This document shows positions 1 to 8,367 of a stretch of 64,000 nt of DNA, piece after piece; position 1 is the stretch's first letter, and each line of letters begins with the position of its first letter. Origin of the DNA: CAIWHR01 sp039915505 (GTDB taxonomy: Bacteria > Pseudomonadota > Gammaproteobacteria > Burkholderiales > Casimicrobiaceae); assembly GCA_039915505.1 (NCBI GenBank), contig JBDSND010000145.1, positions 34,247-98,246 on the forward strand. The letters are read 5' to 3'. Position numbers and translations under genes: made by a program. Under the pieces are notes generated by a model that saw only the letters and a program-made list of their open reading frames with translations, was not told where the DNA came from and did no database searches.

Positions 1-1678
1 GGGCCGCGACCGGGTCGGCGCAGTCGAGCTCGGGTTCGGCATGCAGCAGCAGGTAGGCAGCGCGTGGCTCGGTCCACAGCCGCCCGGCATCGCGACCACC
101 CTCGAGCGGCAACGCCTCGGCGACGTAGCCACCGACGCTGTTCGCGGCCTCGGTGAGGCACCCCACCTTCGCCCCGGTGATCTCCGCCAGGCGCTGCGCC
201 AGCGCCGTGAGTTGCGACGCATCGGGATGCTGCGCGGCGATGTTGCCGAGCAGGATGCCACGGCGCTCGCCACCAGCAAGGCTCTCGGCTATCCGCCGGG
301 CCGACTCGCGCGGTTCGATGTCGTCCAGACCCTTCGGCACGTCGCGACCGGCGGCCTTGGCCGCGGCCACCACCACCTCGGCGAGCGCCCGCACGAGCTC
401 CGACGGCAGGACCGCGAGGGTGTTGGCTATCGGCATCAGCCAGTCGTCGGCGACCACGTGCAGCATCGAGATCTGAGCACCTTTCTTTGCCGCCTGGCGC
501 AGACGCTGCGCAAGCAGGGGTTGCTCCTTGCGCAGGAAGCTGCCGACGACCAGCGCGCGGTCGAGATTGCCCGCCTCCACGATGGTCATGCCGAGCCAGG
601 GAATGCTCGACCCTGCACGACCTTCGCGGAAGTCCGTCTGGCGCAAACGGAAATCGATGTTGTCGGAGCCGAGACCTCGGGTGAGCCTGGCCACGATCGC
701 CATCTCTTCCAGGGTGGAATGCGGCGACACCACCGTGCCCAGTCCATCGCCGCCATGTTGATCGAGCGCGGCCCGCAGCCCGCGCACCGTGAACTCCATT
801 GCAGTCTGCCAATCTACCGGCTTCCATGCCCCGTCGTCCCGGATGAGCGGCGTCGCCAGCCGATCGGGGCTATTCAAGCCTTCATACGAGAAACGATCCT
901 TGTCGGAGAGCCAGCACTCGTTGATCGCCTCGTTCTCGTGCGGCAGAACCCGCATCACCTTGTCCTTGGCCACCTGCACGATGAGGTTGCTGCCGAGCGC
1001 GTCGTGCGGCGAGATCGAGCGCCGGCGGCTCAACTCCCAGGTGCGGGCCTTGTAGCGGAATGGTTTCGACGTGAGCGCTCCGACCGGGCACAGGTCGATC
1101 ATGTTGCCCGACAACTCGGAGCCGACCGCGTCGCCCACGAAGGTGACGATCTCCGCATGCTCGCCGCGACCGCGCATGCCGAGTTCCATGATGCCGGCAA
1201 CCTCGGTGCCGAAGCGCACGCAGCGGGTGCAATGGATGCACCGGGTCATCTCCTCGCCCGCGATCAGCGGGCCGAAGTACTTGTGGAACACCACCCGCTT
1301 CGGCTCGGTGTACCGGGAATTCGACGCGCCGTAGCCCATCGCCAGGTCCTGCAACTGGCACTCGCCACCCTGATCGCAGATCGGGCAGTCCAGCGGGTGG
1401 TTGATCAGCAGGAACTCCATGACGCCCTTCTGGGCATCGACCGCGACGTCGGAATGGGTCCAGACCTTCATGCCGTCGGTGGCGGGGGTCGCGCAGGCCG
1501 GCAGCGGTTTCGGTGCCTTCTCGACTTGCACGAGGCACATGCGGCAGTTCGCGGCGATCGAAAGCTTCTTGTGATAGCAGAAGTGCGGCACGTAGATGCC
1601 GAGCTTGTTGGCGGCGTCCATCACCGTGGCGCCACTGTCGACTTCCACCTTCTTGCCGTCGATTTCGAGATTCAGCAT
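1..1678 (-). CDS. nuoG: NADH-quinone oxidoreductase subunit G (C-terminus beyond window)
   Basis: Large iron-sulfur subunit of the peripheral arm of respiratory Complex I, carrying electrons from NuoEF toward the quinone site. About 559 residues are visible, starting MLNLEIDGKK; the rest lies past the left edge. An N-terminal 2Fe-2S ferredoxin fold shows the cysteines of HFCYHKKLSIAANCRMC and PACATPA. It is followed by the HPLDCPICDQGGEC ligand set, then the 4Fe-4S motif RCIHCTRCVRFG and the closing DLCPVGAL, then a molybdopterin-oxidoreductase-like domain. The start lies 10 bp after the nuoF stop, in operon order. Family assignment is secure; only the C-terminal end is unseen. Confidence 0.97.
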   Translation of the reverse strand, partial: MLNLEIDGKKVEVDSGATVMDAANKLGIYVPHFCYHKKLSIAANCRMCLVQVEKAPKPLPACATPATDGMKVWTHSDVAVDAQKGVMEFLLINHPLDCPICDQGGECQLQDLAMGYGASNSRYTEPKRVVFHKYFGPLIAGEEMTRCIHCTRCVRFGTEVAGIMELGMRGRGEHAEIVTFVGDAVGSELSGNMIDLCPVGALTSKPFRYKARTWELSRRRSISPHDALGSNLIVQVAKDKVMRVLPHENEAINECWLSDKDRFSYEGLNSPDRLATPLIRDDGAWKPVDWQTAMEFTVRGLRAALDQHGGDGLGTVVSPHSTLEEMAIVARLTRGLGSDNIDFRLRQTDFREGRAGSSIPWLGMTIVEAGNLDRALVVGSFLRKEQPLLAQRLRQAAKKGAQISMLHVVADDWLMPIANTLAVLPSELVRALAEVVVAAAKAAGRDVPKGLDDIEPRESARRIAESLAGGERRGILLGNIAAQHPDASQLTALAQRLAEITGAKVGCLTEAANSVGGYVAEALPLEGGRDAGRLWTEPRAAYLLLHAEPELDCADPVAA

Positions 1679-1688
1679 GGCATGGGTT

Positions 1689-2999
1689 CTAGACGTACGA
1701 CGGCACAAGGCATTGCTTGTGGTCGATGTGATGCTGGAACTCTTCACGGAAATGGCGGATGAAACTCTTCACCGGCAACGCGGCGGCGTCGCCCAGGGCG
1801 CAGATCGTGCGTCCGGCGATGTTGTCGGAGACGTCGACCAAGAGATCGAGATCCTCGTTACGGCCCTCCCCGTGCTCGATGCGGTTGACCACGCGCCACA
1901 GCCAGCCGGTGCCTTCGCGGCAGGGCGTGCACTGCCCGCACGACTCCTCGTAGTAGAAGTACGACAGCCGCAGCAGCGACTTCACCATGCAACGGGTGTC
2001 GTTCATGATGATCACCGCGCCCGAGCCGAGCATCGAGCCGGCCTTGGCGATCGAGTCGTAGTCCATGTCGGTCGCCATCATCACGTCACCCGGCAGCACT
2101 GGCATGGACGAGCCCCCCGGGATGCAGGCCTTTAGCGGGCGGCCGTCGCGCATGCCTCCAGCCATTTCCAGCAGCTTGGCGAACGGCGTGCCCAGGCGCA
2201 CCTCGTAGTTGCCGGGACGCGCGACGTCGCCCGACACCGAAAAGAGCTTGGTGCCGCCGTTGTTTGGCCGGCCGAGATTCAGGAATGCCTCGCCGCCATT
2301 CTTGATGATCCACGGCACCGCGGCGAACGTCTCGGTGTTGTTGATGGTCGTCGGCTTGCCATACAGCCCGAAGCTCGCCGGGAACGGCGGCTTGAAGCGC
2401 GGCTGGCCCTTCTTGCCCTCGAGCGATTCGAGCAACGCGGTTTCCTCGCCGCAGATGTAGGCACCGTAACCGTGGTGGTTGAAAATATCGAACCCGAACT
2501 CCGAGCCGAGGATGTTGCGGCCGAGGTAACCCGCGCGACGCGCCTCATCGACGGCCTCTTCCATGCGCTCGTAGACCGACCAGATCTCGCCGTGAATATA
2601 GTTGTAGCCGCGCTCGCAACCCATCGCATATCCCGCGATGATCATGCCCTCGATCAGGGCATGCGGGTTGTAGCGCATGATGTCGCGGTCCTTGAAGGTG
2701 CCGGGTTCGCCCTCGTCGGAATTGCAGACCAGGTACTTGGCACCCGGGAACTGCTGCGGCATGAAGCTCCACTTCAGCCCCGTCGGAAAGCCCGCGCCGC
2801 CGCGACCGCGCAGGGCTGACTTCTTGACCTCGGCGATCACTGCCGCCGGGGTCATCTTGTCGGTGATGATCTTGCGCAGCGCCTCGTAGCCGCCGCGCGC
2901 TTCGTAGTCGGCAAGGCGCCAGTCGGAGCCGGTGAGCCCCGCCATGATGATGGCGTCCGGTCCGTAGTCCAGCAGGGATTCGGTTGCGGCGGCGCTCAT
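1689..2999 (-). CDS. nuoF: NADH-quinone oxidoreductase subunit F (NADH/FMN-binding)
   Basis: Subunit that oxidises NADH, holding FMN and the N3 4Fe-4S cluster. 436 aa. The glycine-rich nucleotide motif GRGGAGFPTGLKWSF is near residue 65. The cluster ligands are ESCGQCTPCREG plus the later Cys of RTICALGDAA. The ATG at 2999 was chosen over an upstream frame extension because MSAAATESLL follows a GGAGG placed 7 nt upstream; the extension would be translated repeat DNA. That GGAGG belongs to the inserted repeat at 3007-3092, so this gene now appears to start from a repeat-supplied ribosome binding site. Flanked by nuoE and nuoG. Confidence 0.97.
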   Translation of the reverse strand: MSAAATESLLDYGPDAIIMAGLTGSDWRLADYEARGGYEALRKIITDKMTPAAVIAEVKKSALRGRGGAGFPTGLKWSFMPQQFPGAKYLVCNSDEGEPGTFKDRDIMRYNPHALIEGMIIAGYAMGCERGYNYIHGEIWSVYERMEEAVDEARRAGYLGRNILGSEFGFDIFNHHGYGAYICGEETALLESLEGKKGQPRFKPPFPASFGLYGKPTTINNTETFAAVPWIIKNGGEAFLNLGRPNNGGTKLFSVSGDVARPGNYEVRLGTPFAKLLEMAGGMRDGRPLKACIPGGSSMPVLPGDVMMATDMDYDSIAKAGSMLGSGAVIIMNDTRCMVKSLLRLSYFYYEESCGQCTPCREGTGWLWRVVNRIEHGEGRNEDLDLLVDVSDNIAGRTICALGDAAALPVKSFIRHFREEFQHHIDHKQCLVPSYV

Positions 3000-3006
3000 C
3001 CGATAA

Positions 3007-3092
3007 CCTCCCCCAGGCTTGCGCACTGCGTGGGCTGCGCCAACCCCCTCCCGGGGAGGGGGCGAGCGCCTTGGGACGGCCCCGCGGCGCTC
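3007..3092 (-). repeat. Interspersed three-hairpin repeat, copy A
   Basis: Read on the minus strand, the element begins GAGCGCC and ends GGGGGAGG. It contains three inverted repeats: GAGCGCC...GGCGCTC, CCCCCTCC...GGAGGGGG, and GCCCAC-GCA-GTGCGC (one mismatch in this copy). It lies directly upstream of nuoF, tandem to copy B. Its terminal GGAGG (3007-3011) is 7 nt from the nuoF ATG. Related copies are at 3101-3185, 14873-14959 and 43804-43857. What is seen is the repetition, the palindromes and the placement; how it spreads and what it does are inference. Confidence 0.9.
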
Positions 3093-3100
3093 CGGTTAGC

Positions 3101-3185
3101 CGCCCCCAGGCTTGCCCACTGCGGGGGCTGCGCCAACCCCCTCCGCAGGAGGGGGCGAGCGCCTTGGGACGGCCCCGCGGCGCTC
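3101..3185 (-). repeat. Interspersed three-hairpin repeat, copy B (tandem to A)
   Basis: Nearly identical to copy A. On the minus strand it starts at the nuoE stop codon (TGAGCGCCGC) and runs to GGGGGCGG, where the SD-like end has one change. The third hairpin reads GCCCCCGCA-GTGGGC. Together the two copies separate nuoE from nuoF by about 184 bp, whereas nuoB/nuoC and nuoD/nuoE overlap by 4 bp. The A/B junction lacks the AT of the ATGAGCGCC found at the nuoF start. Confidence 0.9.
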
Positions 3186-3759
3186 ATGTCTCGTCCGCCG
3201 CGCCGGCGCCGCGCGCGGGCCGCGGCGCCGGCGCTGTACGCAGTTCGTCGAGGAGGCGGTCGATCTCGGGCGGGCGCATCCAGCTGCACATCCGCTTGTT
3301 GTTGACCAGCAGCACGGGCGCGTCGCCGCAGGCACCCATGCATTCCCCCTCCTGCAGGGTGAAGAGGTGGTCCGCGGTCGTGCCGCCGAATTCCACGCCG
3401 AGCTTGTCGCGCAGATGCAGCGCGGCATCGCTCGCACCCATCAGGGCGCAGGGAAGGTTGGTGCAGATGGTGATCTTGTAGGCCCCGATCGGCTTCAGGT
3501 TGTACATCGCGTAGAAGGTCGCGACCTCATAGACGGCGACCGGCGGCATGCCGAGGTACCGTGCCACGAAATCCATCGCCTCCGCGGACAGCCAGCCCTT
3601 CTCGTCCTGGGCAATCGCCAGCGCCGACATCACCGCCGACTGCATCTGGTCGGGCGGGTACTTGGCGACCTCGTGGTCGATCCTTGCGATCGACTCGGCC
3701 GACAGGACCGCGTCGCAAGCCTGCTCGGACAACCGGACGGCGGCGTTGTCTGGGCTCAT
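3184..3759 (-). CDS. nuoE: NADH-quinone oxidoreductase subunit E (2Fe-2S, N1a)
   Basis: Thioredoxin-fold 2Fe-2S subunit of the NADH dehydrogenase module. 191 aa. The four ligands are visible in CTNLPCALMG and ECMGACGDAP. The frame opens far upstream, but the ATG at 3759 is right: MSPDNAAV overlaps the nuoD stop by 4 bp (ATGA). The C-terminus is a low-complexity Pro/Ala/Arg tail (APAPRPARGAGAADET), and the TGA stop abuts repeat copy B. The original nuoE/nuoF junction was probably also an ATGA overlap, because the sequence at the nuoE stop (ATGAGCGCCGC) matches the nuoF start (ATGAGCGCCGC). Confidence 0.96.
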   Translation of the reverse strand: MSPDNAAVRLSEQACDAVLSAESIARIDHEVAKYPPDQMQSAVMSALAIAQDEKGWLSAEAMDFVARYLGMPPVAVYEVATFYAMYNLKPIGAYKITICTNLPCALMGASDAALHLRDKLGVEFGGTTADHLFTLQEGECMGACGDAPVLLVNNKRMCSWMRPPEIDRLLDELRTAPAPRPARGAGAADET

Positions 3760-5009
3760 CGATCGATCTCCCCGAACACGATGTCCTGGGTGCCGATGAT
3801 GGCCACGACGTCGGCGATCATGTGCCCGCGCGACATCTCGTCGAGCGCCGCCAGGTGGGGAAACCCGGCAGCGCGGATCTTGAGACGATACGGCTTGTTG
3901 GCGCCGTCGGACACGAGGTAGATGCCGAACTCCCCCTTGGGGTGCTCGACCGCCGCGTAGGCTTCGCCCGGAGGCACGTGCATGCCCTCCGTGAAGAGCT
4001 TGAAGTGATGGATCAGCTCTTCCATGTTGGTCTTCATCTCCTCGCGCGAGGGCGGGGCGATCTTGTGGTTGTCGATCATGACCGGACCGGGGTTCACGCG
4101 CAGCCAGTCGATGCACTGCTTGACGATACGGTTCGCTTCCCGCATCTCGTGCACCCGCACCAGGTACCGGTCGTAGCAATCGCCCTTGGTACCCACGGGA
4201 ATGTCGAAGGACATCCGGTCGTAGACAGCATAGGGCTGCTTCTTGCGCAGGTCCCAGGGCACCCCGGAGCCACGCAGCATGGGTCCCGTGAAGCCGAGTG
4301 CCATCGCCCGCTCGGGCGTCACCACGCCGATGCCCACGGTGCGCTGCTTCCAGATGCGGTTCTCGGTGAGCAGGGTCTCGTAATCGTCGACACACGCGGG
4401 AAATCGACGGGTGAAATCCTCGAGGAAGTCGAGCAGACTGCCCTGGCGGTTCTCGTTCAGCGCTGCGATCTCGCGCTCGTTGCGCACGCTCGATGGCTGG
4501 TAGTGCGGCATCGAATCTGGCAGGTCGCGGTACACCCCCCCGGGACGGTAGTACGCCGCGTGCATCCGGGCCCCCGAGACCGCCTCGTAGGCGTCCATCA
4601 GGTCCTCGCGCTCGCGGAAGGTATACAGGAAGGTCGTCATCCCGCCGATGTCGAGTGAGTGGGCACCGAGCCAGAGCAGGTGGTTCAGGATGCGCGTGAT
4701 CTCGTCGAACATCACCCGGATGTACTGCGCGCGCAGGGGCACCTCGATGCCGAGCAGCTTCTCGATCGCGAGGCAGTAGGCGTGCTCGTTGGACATCATC
4801 GACACGTAGTCGAGCCGGTCCATATACGGCAGCGCCTGCAGGTACGTACGATGCTCGGCGAGCTTCTCCGTCGCGCGGTGCAGGAGGCCGATGTGGGGAT
4901 CTGCCCGCTCGATCACCTCGCCGTCGAGCTCCAGCACGAGGCGAAGCACCCCGTGCGCCGCAGGATGCTGCGGCCCGAAGTTCATCGTGTAGTTGCGGAT
5001 CTCTGCCAT
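3756..5009 (-). CDS. nuoD: NADH-quinone oxidoreductase subunit D
   Basis: 49-kDa-type subunit that helps form the quinone-binding cavity of Complex I. 417 aa, the usual length. The N-terminus MAEIRNYTMNFGPQHPAAHG carries the family signature around the GPQHPAAHGVLRL loop. The C-terminus ends VFGEIDR as in homologues. The ATG at 5009 is preferred to the start 69 bp upstream, which would add a non-conserved leader. The stop overlaps the nuoE start by 4 bp. A 135-bp spacer (5010-5144) separates it from nuoC, and I see nothing recognisable in it. Confidence 0.97.
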   Translation of the reverse strand: MAEIRNYTMNFGPQHPAAHGVLRLVLELDGEVIERADPHIGLLHRATEKLAEHRTYLQALPYMDRLDYVSMMSNEHAYCLAIEKLLGIEVPLRAQYIRVMFDEITRILNHLLWLGAHSLDIGGMTTFLYTFREREDLMDAYEAVSGARMHAAYYRPGGVYRDLPDSMPHYQPSSVRNEREIAALNENRQGSLLDFLEDFTRRFPACVDDYETLLTENRIWKQRTVGIGVVTPERAMALGFTGPMLRGSGVPWDLRKKQPYAVYDRMSFDIPVGTKGDCYDRYLVRVHEMREANRIVKQCIDWLRVNPGPVMIDNHKIAPPSREEMKTNMEELIHHFKLFTEGMHVPPGEAYAAVEHPKGEFGIYLVSDGANKPYRLKIRAAGFPHLAALDEMSRGHMIADVVAIIGTQDIVFGEIDR

Positions 5010-5144
5010 GGCCGTTGAGCGAGGTTCAAACGTGGAAGCAAGCAGGCTCGGCGCGAGTCGGTCGCCTGCCGGATTCACCGGTCACAGCGGCACTGGCCGC
5101 CTCAACCCTGTCGTCCTCTTGGTTCTGTATGGTTACCGTGTCTG

Positions 5145-5738
5145 TCACTCGCTTGCGGCGAAGTTGGATTCGCGAATGATCCGCGGCACGATCTCTCGCG
5201 GCTCGATGGACACCGGCTGGTAGATCACCCGGCCCTGTTCGGGGTCGTAGCGCATTTCGACGTGGCCGCTGACCGGAAAGTCCTTGCGGAACGGGTGGCC
5301 GATGAAGCCGTAGTCAGTCAGGATGCGGCGCAGATCCGGGTGACCGGAAAACACGATGCCGAAAAAATCGAAGGCTTCACGCTCGTACCAGTTGGCGCCC
5401 GGCCAGACCTCGATCGCACTCGGCAGCACCGGAAAATCGTCATTCGTCGCGAAGGCCCGCACCCGCAGGCGAACATTGTGAGCAAGCGAGAGCAAGTGGT
5501 ACACGGCGGCGTAGCGTGGGCCCTGGTAGGCACCGTTGCCGTAGGCCGAATAATCGACCCCGCAGAGGTCCAGCATGGTCGCGAAGGCAAATTCCGAGCG
5601 GTCGCGCAGGGCGCGCAGCCCAGCGAGCAGTCCATCCTGCGGCAACTCGAGCGTGACCTCGCCCAAGGCGACGGTGACCTTGGCGGCTTCGGGAAATGCC
5701 GCGTCGAGGGCCGCGACGAGCGTATCGATCCGGCTCAT
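5145..5738 (-). CDS. nuoC: NADH-quinone oxidoreductase subunit C
   Basis: 30-kDa-type subunit of the Complex I connecting module, which packs against NuoD and carries no cofactor. 197 aa, stand-alone (not fused to NuoD as in enterics). The family signature is seen in WYEREAFDFFGIVFSGHPDL followed by RILTDYGFIGHPFRKDFP. The start at 5738 (MSRIDTL) overlaps the nuoB stop by 4 bp (ATGA), which fixes it over the longer open frame. Confidence 0.97.
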   Translation of the reverse strand: MSRIDTLVAALDAAFPEAAKVTVALGEVTLELPQDGLLAGLRALRDRSEFAFATMLDLCGVDYSAYGNGAYQGPRYAAVYHLLSLAHNVRLRVRAFATNDDFPVLPSAIEVWPGANWYEREAFDFFGIVFSGHPDLRRILTDYGFIGHPFRKDFPVSGHVEMRYDPEQGRVIYQPVSIEPREIVPRIIRESNFAASE

Positions 5739-6214
5739 CCGCGGGCAATCGTGTTGGTGCGCCAGATCTTGTTCTGGAGTTGCAGGATGCCGTAGAGCAG
5801 CGCCTCGGCCGTCGGCGGGCAACCTGGCACGTAGATATCGACCGGCACGATCCGGTCGCAGCCGCGCACCACCGAGTACGAATAGTGGTAATAGCCGCCG
5901 CCGTTGGCGCACGAGCCCATCGAGATCACCCACCGCGGCTCGGCCATCTGGTCGTACACCTTGCGCAGCGCCGGTGCCATCTTGTTGCACAGGGTGCCGG
6001 CGACGATCATCACGTCGGACTGGCGCGGGCTCGGGCGAAAGACCACGCCGAATCGGTCGAGGTCATAGCGTGCGGCACCGGCGTGCATCATCTCGACCGC
6101 GCAGCACGCGAGGCCGAACGTCATCGGCCACATCGACCCGTTGCGCGACCAGTTGATCAGCGCATCGAGCTTGGTGGTGACGAAGCCCTTTTCCAGGACG
6201 CCTTCGATGCTCAT
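5735..6214 (-). CDS. nuoB: NADH-quinone oxidoreductase subunit B (N2 cluster)
   Basis: Subunit holding the terminal 4Fe-4S cluster N2 that reduces quinone. 159 aa. The ligands are the adjacent cysteines of GLACCAVEMM, the Cys of GSCANGGG and the Cys of VPGCPPTAEAL. The start MSIEGVLEKG at 6214 matches homologues; the frame upstream is non-conserved. A 126-bp spacer with no recognised element lies between this gene and nuoA. Confidence 0.97.
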   Translation of the reverse strand: MSIEGVLEKGFVTTKLDALINWSRNGSMWPMTFGLACCAVEMMHAGAARYDLDRFGVVFRPSPRQSDVMIVAGTLCNKMAPALRKVYDQMAEPRWVISMGSCANGGGYYHYSYSVVRGCDRIVPVDIYVPGCPPTAEALLYGILQLQNKIWRTNTIARG

Positions 6215-6340
6215 AGCGATTTCACCTCGGTGAGCCCCGTCGGCCCTGCGCCGCCGGCAGCCGTCGGCCATTCGAGGCGCGGACGCAAGAGGTCGGCAGC
6301 GGCCGCGCCGCCGCGAGCGGTCTTACCTGCGGACGAAGGT

Positions 6341-6697
6341 TCATTCCCATTCCAGGGCGCCCTTCTTCCACTCATAAACGAAACCCACGATGAGGATCAG
6401 CAGGAACAGCATCATCGCGGCGAACCCGGCGAACCCGATGTCCGGCAGCACCACCGCCCAGGGAAATAGGAAGGCAATCTCGAGGTCGAACAGGATGAAC
6501 AGGATCGCGACCAAGTAATAGCGCACGTCGAACTTCATGCGGGCATCCTCGAACGCCTCGAATCCGCATTCGTACGGCGAGAGCTTTTCCGGGTCGGGCC
6601 GGTTCGGCGACACCAGTTTGCCGACCGACAACAGCACCGCCGCAAGGAAGAGGCCGAAGAGAATGAAGAGCAGGATGGGGAAATACTGTTCGAGCAT
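6341..6697 (-). CDS. nuoA: NADH-quinone oxidoreductase subunit A (membrane)
   Basis: Small inner-membrane subunit of Complex I. 118 aa with three transmembrane segments: residues about 5-25 (YFPILLFILFGLFLAAVLL), 62-82 (YYLVAILFILFDLEIAFLF) and 88-110. The conserved loop PDPEKLSPYECGFEAFEDAR lies between segments 1 and 2. The ATG at 6697 was chosen because MLEQYFPILL is the usual N-terminus; the upstream extension runs toward tRNA DNA. First nuo gene, directly downstream of tRNA-Leu. Confidence 0.97.
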   Translation of the reverse strand: MLEQYFPILLFILFGLFLAAVLLSVGKLVSPNRPDPEKLSPYECGFEAFEDARMKFDVRYYLVAILFILFDLEIAFLFPWAVVLPDIGFAGFAAMMLFLLILIVGFVYEWKKGALEWE

Positions 6698-6822
6698 GTC
6701 GTGCGGCGAGTCAAACCACCAAGGGCCGTCAGTGTTCCGGCGGCGCAGTGCACCTCCGGCAATCGCAAAGCGCCGGCACGATAAGCGTCGCCGGCGCGCG
6801 GGTGACATCAACCACTCAAGTC

Positions 6823-6907
6823 TGGTGCCCACGGGGAGACTCGAACTCCCACGACTTTCGCCACTGCCCCCTCAAGACAGCGTGTCTACCAATTCCACCA
6901 CGTGGGC
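6823..6907 (-). tRNA. tRNA-Leu(GAG)
   Basis: 85 nt including an encoded CCA. The acceptor stem GCCCACG pairs with CGTGGGC. The anticodon loop is TTGAGGG, giving anticodon GAG for CUC/CUU. A long variable arm, typical of leucine tRNAs, and the T-loop GTTCGAGTC are present. It lies between secG and nuoA on the same strand, so it is probably cut out of a tpiA-secG-nuo transcript. Confidence 0.97.
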
Positions 6908-6975
6908 GTTGCACGTTCGGGCCGCGCTTCGCGCGACCGCCGGCGATCGCTCGCCGCGATGACAGTTCGGTCAGT

Positions 6976-7410
6976 CTACTTGGGTACTTCCCCCGCCTTC
7001 GACCCGGGAATCGCCGGAGCCGTGCCCACCTCTCCAGCGGGCGCAGTCGCGGGCGCCGCGGGTGCCGTGGGATTGGCCGTCGGCGCGCCAGGCGCCGTCG
7101 GGATATCCGCTGCCTTCGAGGGCGGCAGACGATCCATCACGCCTTGCTGAACGCTCGGCCGCGGTGCGGAACGCGTGGTGCCGTACCACGTCAGGCCCAG
7201 ACTGGTCAGAAAAAACACCGCCGCCAGGACGGAGGTCGTGCGCGACAGGAAATTCGCCGATCCGGAGGCGCCGAACAAGCTGCCGGACGATCCACTCCCG
7301 AATGCGGCACCCATGTCCGCGCCCTTGCCGTGCTGCAGCAGCACGAACGCGCAAATAGCGATCGCCACCACGACATGGGCGCCGAGCAGCAGGGTCTCAA
7401 TCAAGTTCAT
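6976..7410 (-). CDS. secG: Protein-export membrane protein SecG
   Basis: Auxiliary subunit of the SecYEG translocon. 144 aa, start MNLIETLLLG. There are two transmembrane helices (residues about 4-24 and 58-77) around the conserved loop LLQHGKGADMGAAFG and SGSLFGASGSANFLSR. The C-terminal 50 residues are Ala/Pro-rich and low in complexity, as is common in betaproteobacterial SecG. Located 51 bp downstream of tpiA. Confidence 0.96.
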   Translation of the reverse strand: MNLIETLLLGAHVVVAIAICAFVLLQHGKGADMGAAFGSGSSGSLFGASGSANFLSRTTSVLAAVFFLTSLGLTWYGTTRSAPRPSVQQGVMDRLPPSKAADIPTAPGAPTANPTAPAAPATAPAGEVGTAPAIPGSKAGEVPK

Positions 7411-7461
7411 GCATTCTCCAATCCGCGCGGCGTGCCTGTGGGCACCCACGCCAGCCGCAGG

Positions 7462-8316
7462 TTAGGCACCCGCGATCGCCAAAAATTCGTCAGCCTTCAG
7501 CGAAGCCCCACCTACCAGGCCCCCGTCGATGTCCGGTTGCCCGAAGAGTGCCGCCGCGTTCTCGGCCTTTACGCTGCCGCCATAAAGCAACGAAACATTT
7601 CCAGCACCCGCGTCGCGCAGGCGCGCCCGCAGCTGCGCATGCACGGATTGAGCTTGGTCCGGTGTGGCCGTCCTGCCCGTACCGATGGCCCACACGGGCT
7701 CATAGGCCACCACCATCGCCGCGGCGCGGTCCTGCACCCGCGCCAGCACGGCGTCGAGCTGCCGCAATACCACCTTGTCGGTCGCGCCGGCGTCTCGCTC
7801 GGCAAGGGTCTCGCCGACGCACACGATCGGCGTGATACCCGCGTCGAGCACCGCCACCGCCTTCGCGGCGACCTGGACGTCGGTCTCGCCGTAGAGCTGG
7901 CGCCGCTCCGAGTGGCCCACGATGGCGAAGCGACACCCGAAATCGACCAGCATCGACGCCGCCACTTCCCCGGTGAATGCGCCCGATGCCTCGGCATGCA
8001 CGTTTTGCGCGCCCCAAAGAATGGCCGACTCGGCGCCACCTCCCGCGCTCCCAAGCAGCGACTGGGCCTGCGCAAGGTATGGATAGGGGACGCACACCGC
8101 GATGGTTCGGGGCTTGACCCCGGTTCCGCCCTTGGCCGCCCCGCCTACCCCTGCCTTATCCCCATCTGCAGCCCGTGCCCCCTGCCCCGTCAGGTCCTGG
8201 CTCCCGCCTCGATCCGCGTGCCGGTCCCAACCCGCGCGCATCCCTTCGAGCAGGCGGGCATTGGCGGTTAGGCCGCCATACATCTTCCAGTTGCCGACCA
8301 CTAGCTTGTTACGCAT
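7462..8316 (-). CDS. tpiA: Triose-phosphate isomerase with an N-terminal insertion
   Basis: Interconverts DHAP and glyceraldehyde-3-phosphate. 284 aa, about 30-35 longer than usual. Catalytic residues are present: Lys11 (GNWKM), His135 (VGHSERR) and Glu206 (AYEPVWAIGTG), with the phosphate loop LLYGGSVK. The extra length is one Gly/Ala/Asp-rich block at residues about 29-68 between the first helix and the second strand (coding 8113-8232), with no similarity to a domain I know. The start follows TGTCA-ATGCG, a context that is duplicated upstream. The insert keeps the frame and both flanks are normal, so I treat the gene as functional. Confidence 0.95.
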   Translation of the reverse strand: MRNKLVVGNWKMYGGLTANARLLEGMRAGWDRHADRGGSQDLTGQGARAADGDKAGVGGAAKGGTGVKPRTIAVCVPYPYLAQAQSLLGSAGGGAESAILWGAQNVHAEASGAFTGEVAASMLVDFGCRFAIVGHSERRQLYGETDVQVAAKAVAVLDAGITPIVCVGETLAERDAGATDKVVLRQLDAVLARVQDRAAAMVVAYEPVWAIGTGRTATPDQAQSVHAQLRARLRDAGAGNVSLLYGGSVKAENAAALFGQPDIDGGLVGGASLKADEFLAIAGA

Positions 8317-8367
8317 TGACAGCCTGATTACGCATTGACAACCCGTTCACGCGTTGACCACGTCTAA
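8311..8367. repeat. Three tandem 19-bp repeats over the tpiA start
   Basis: On the plus strand the units are 8311-8329 (acgcattgacagcctgatt), 8330-8348 (acgcattgacaacccgttc) and 8349-8367 (acgcgttgaccacgtctaa). The first unit contains the tpiA start codon. The second therefore places an almost identical start context (TGTCAATGCGTAA) 19 bp upstream, out of frame with tpiA and closing after eight codons. Confidence 0.8.

Noticed and set aside
41..1762. 573-codon open frame on the plus strand
   Set aside because: Antisense to nuoG; His/Arg-rich composition typical of a mirrored GC-rich gene and no recognisable domain.
3007..3185. CRISPR-like tandem repeat
   Set aside because: Only two adjacent units, no unique spacers of regular length, strongly palindromic, and copies elsewhere between genes.
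2996..3343. Peptide of the type GPSQGARPL...LAQPTQWASLGE read through the repeats
   Set aside because: It is the translated repeat element in one frame, joined to the nuoE/nuoF ends; no start or conservation beyond the DNA repeat.
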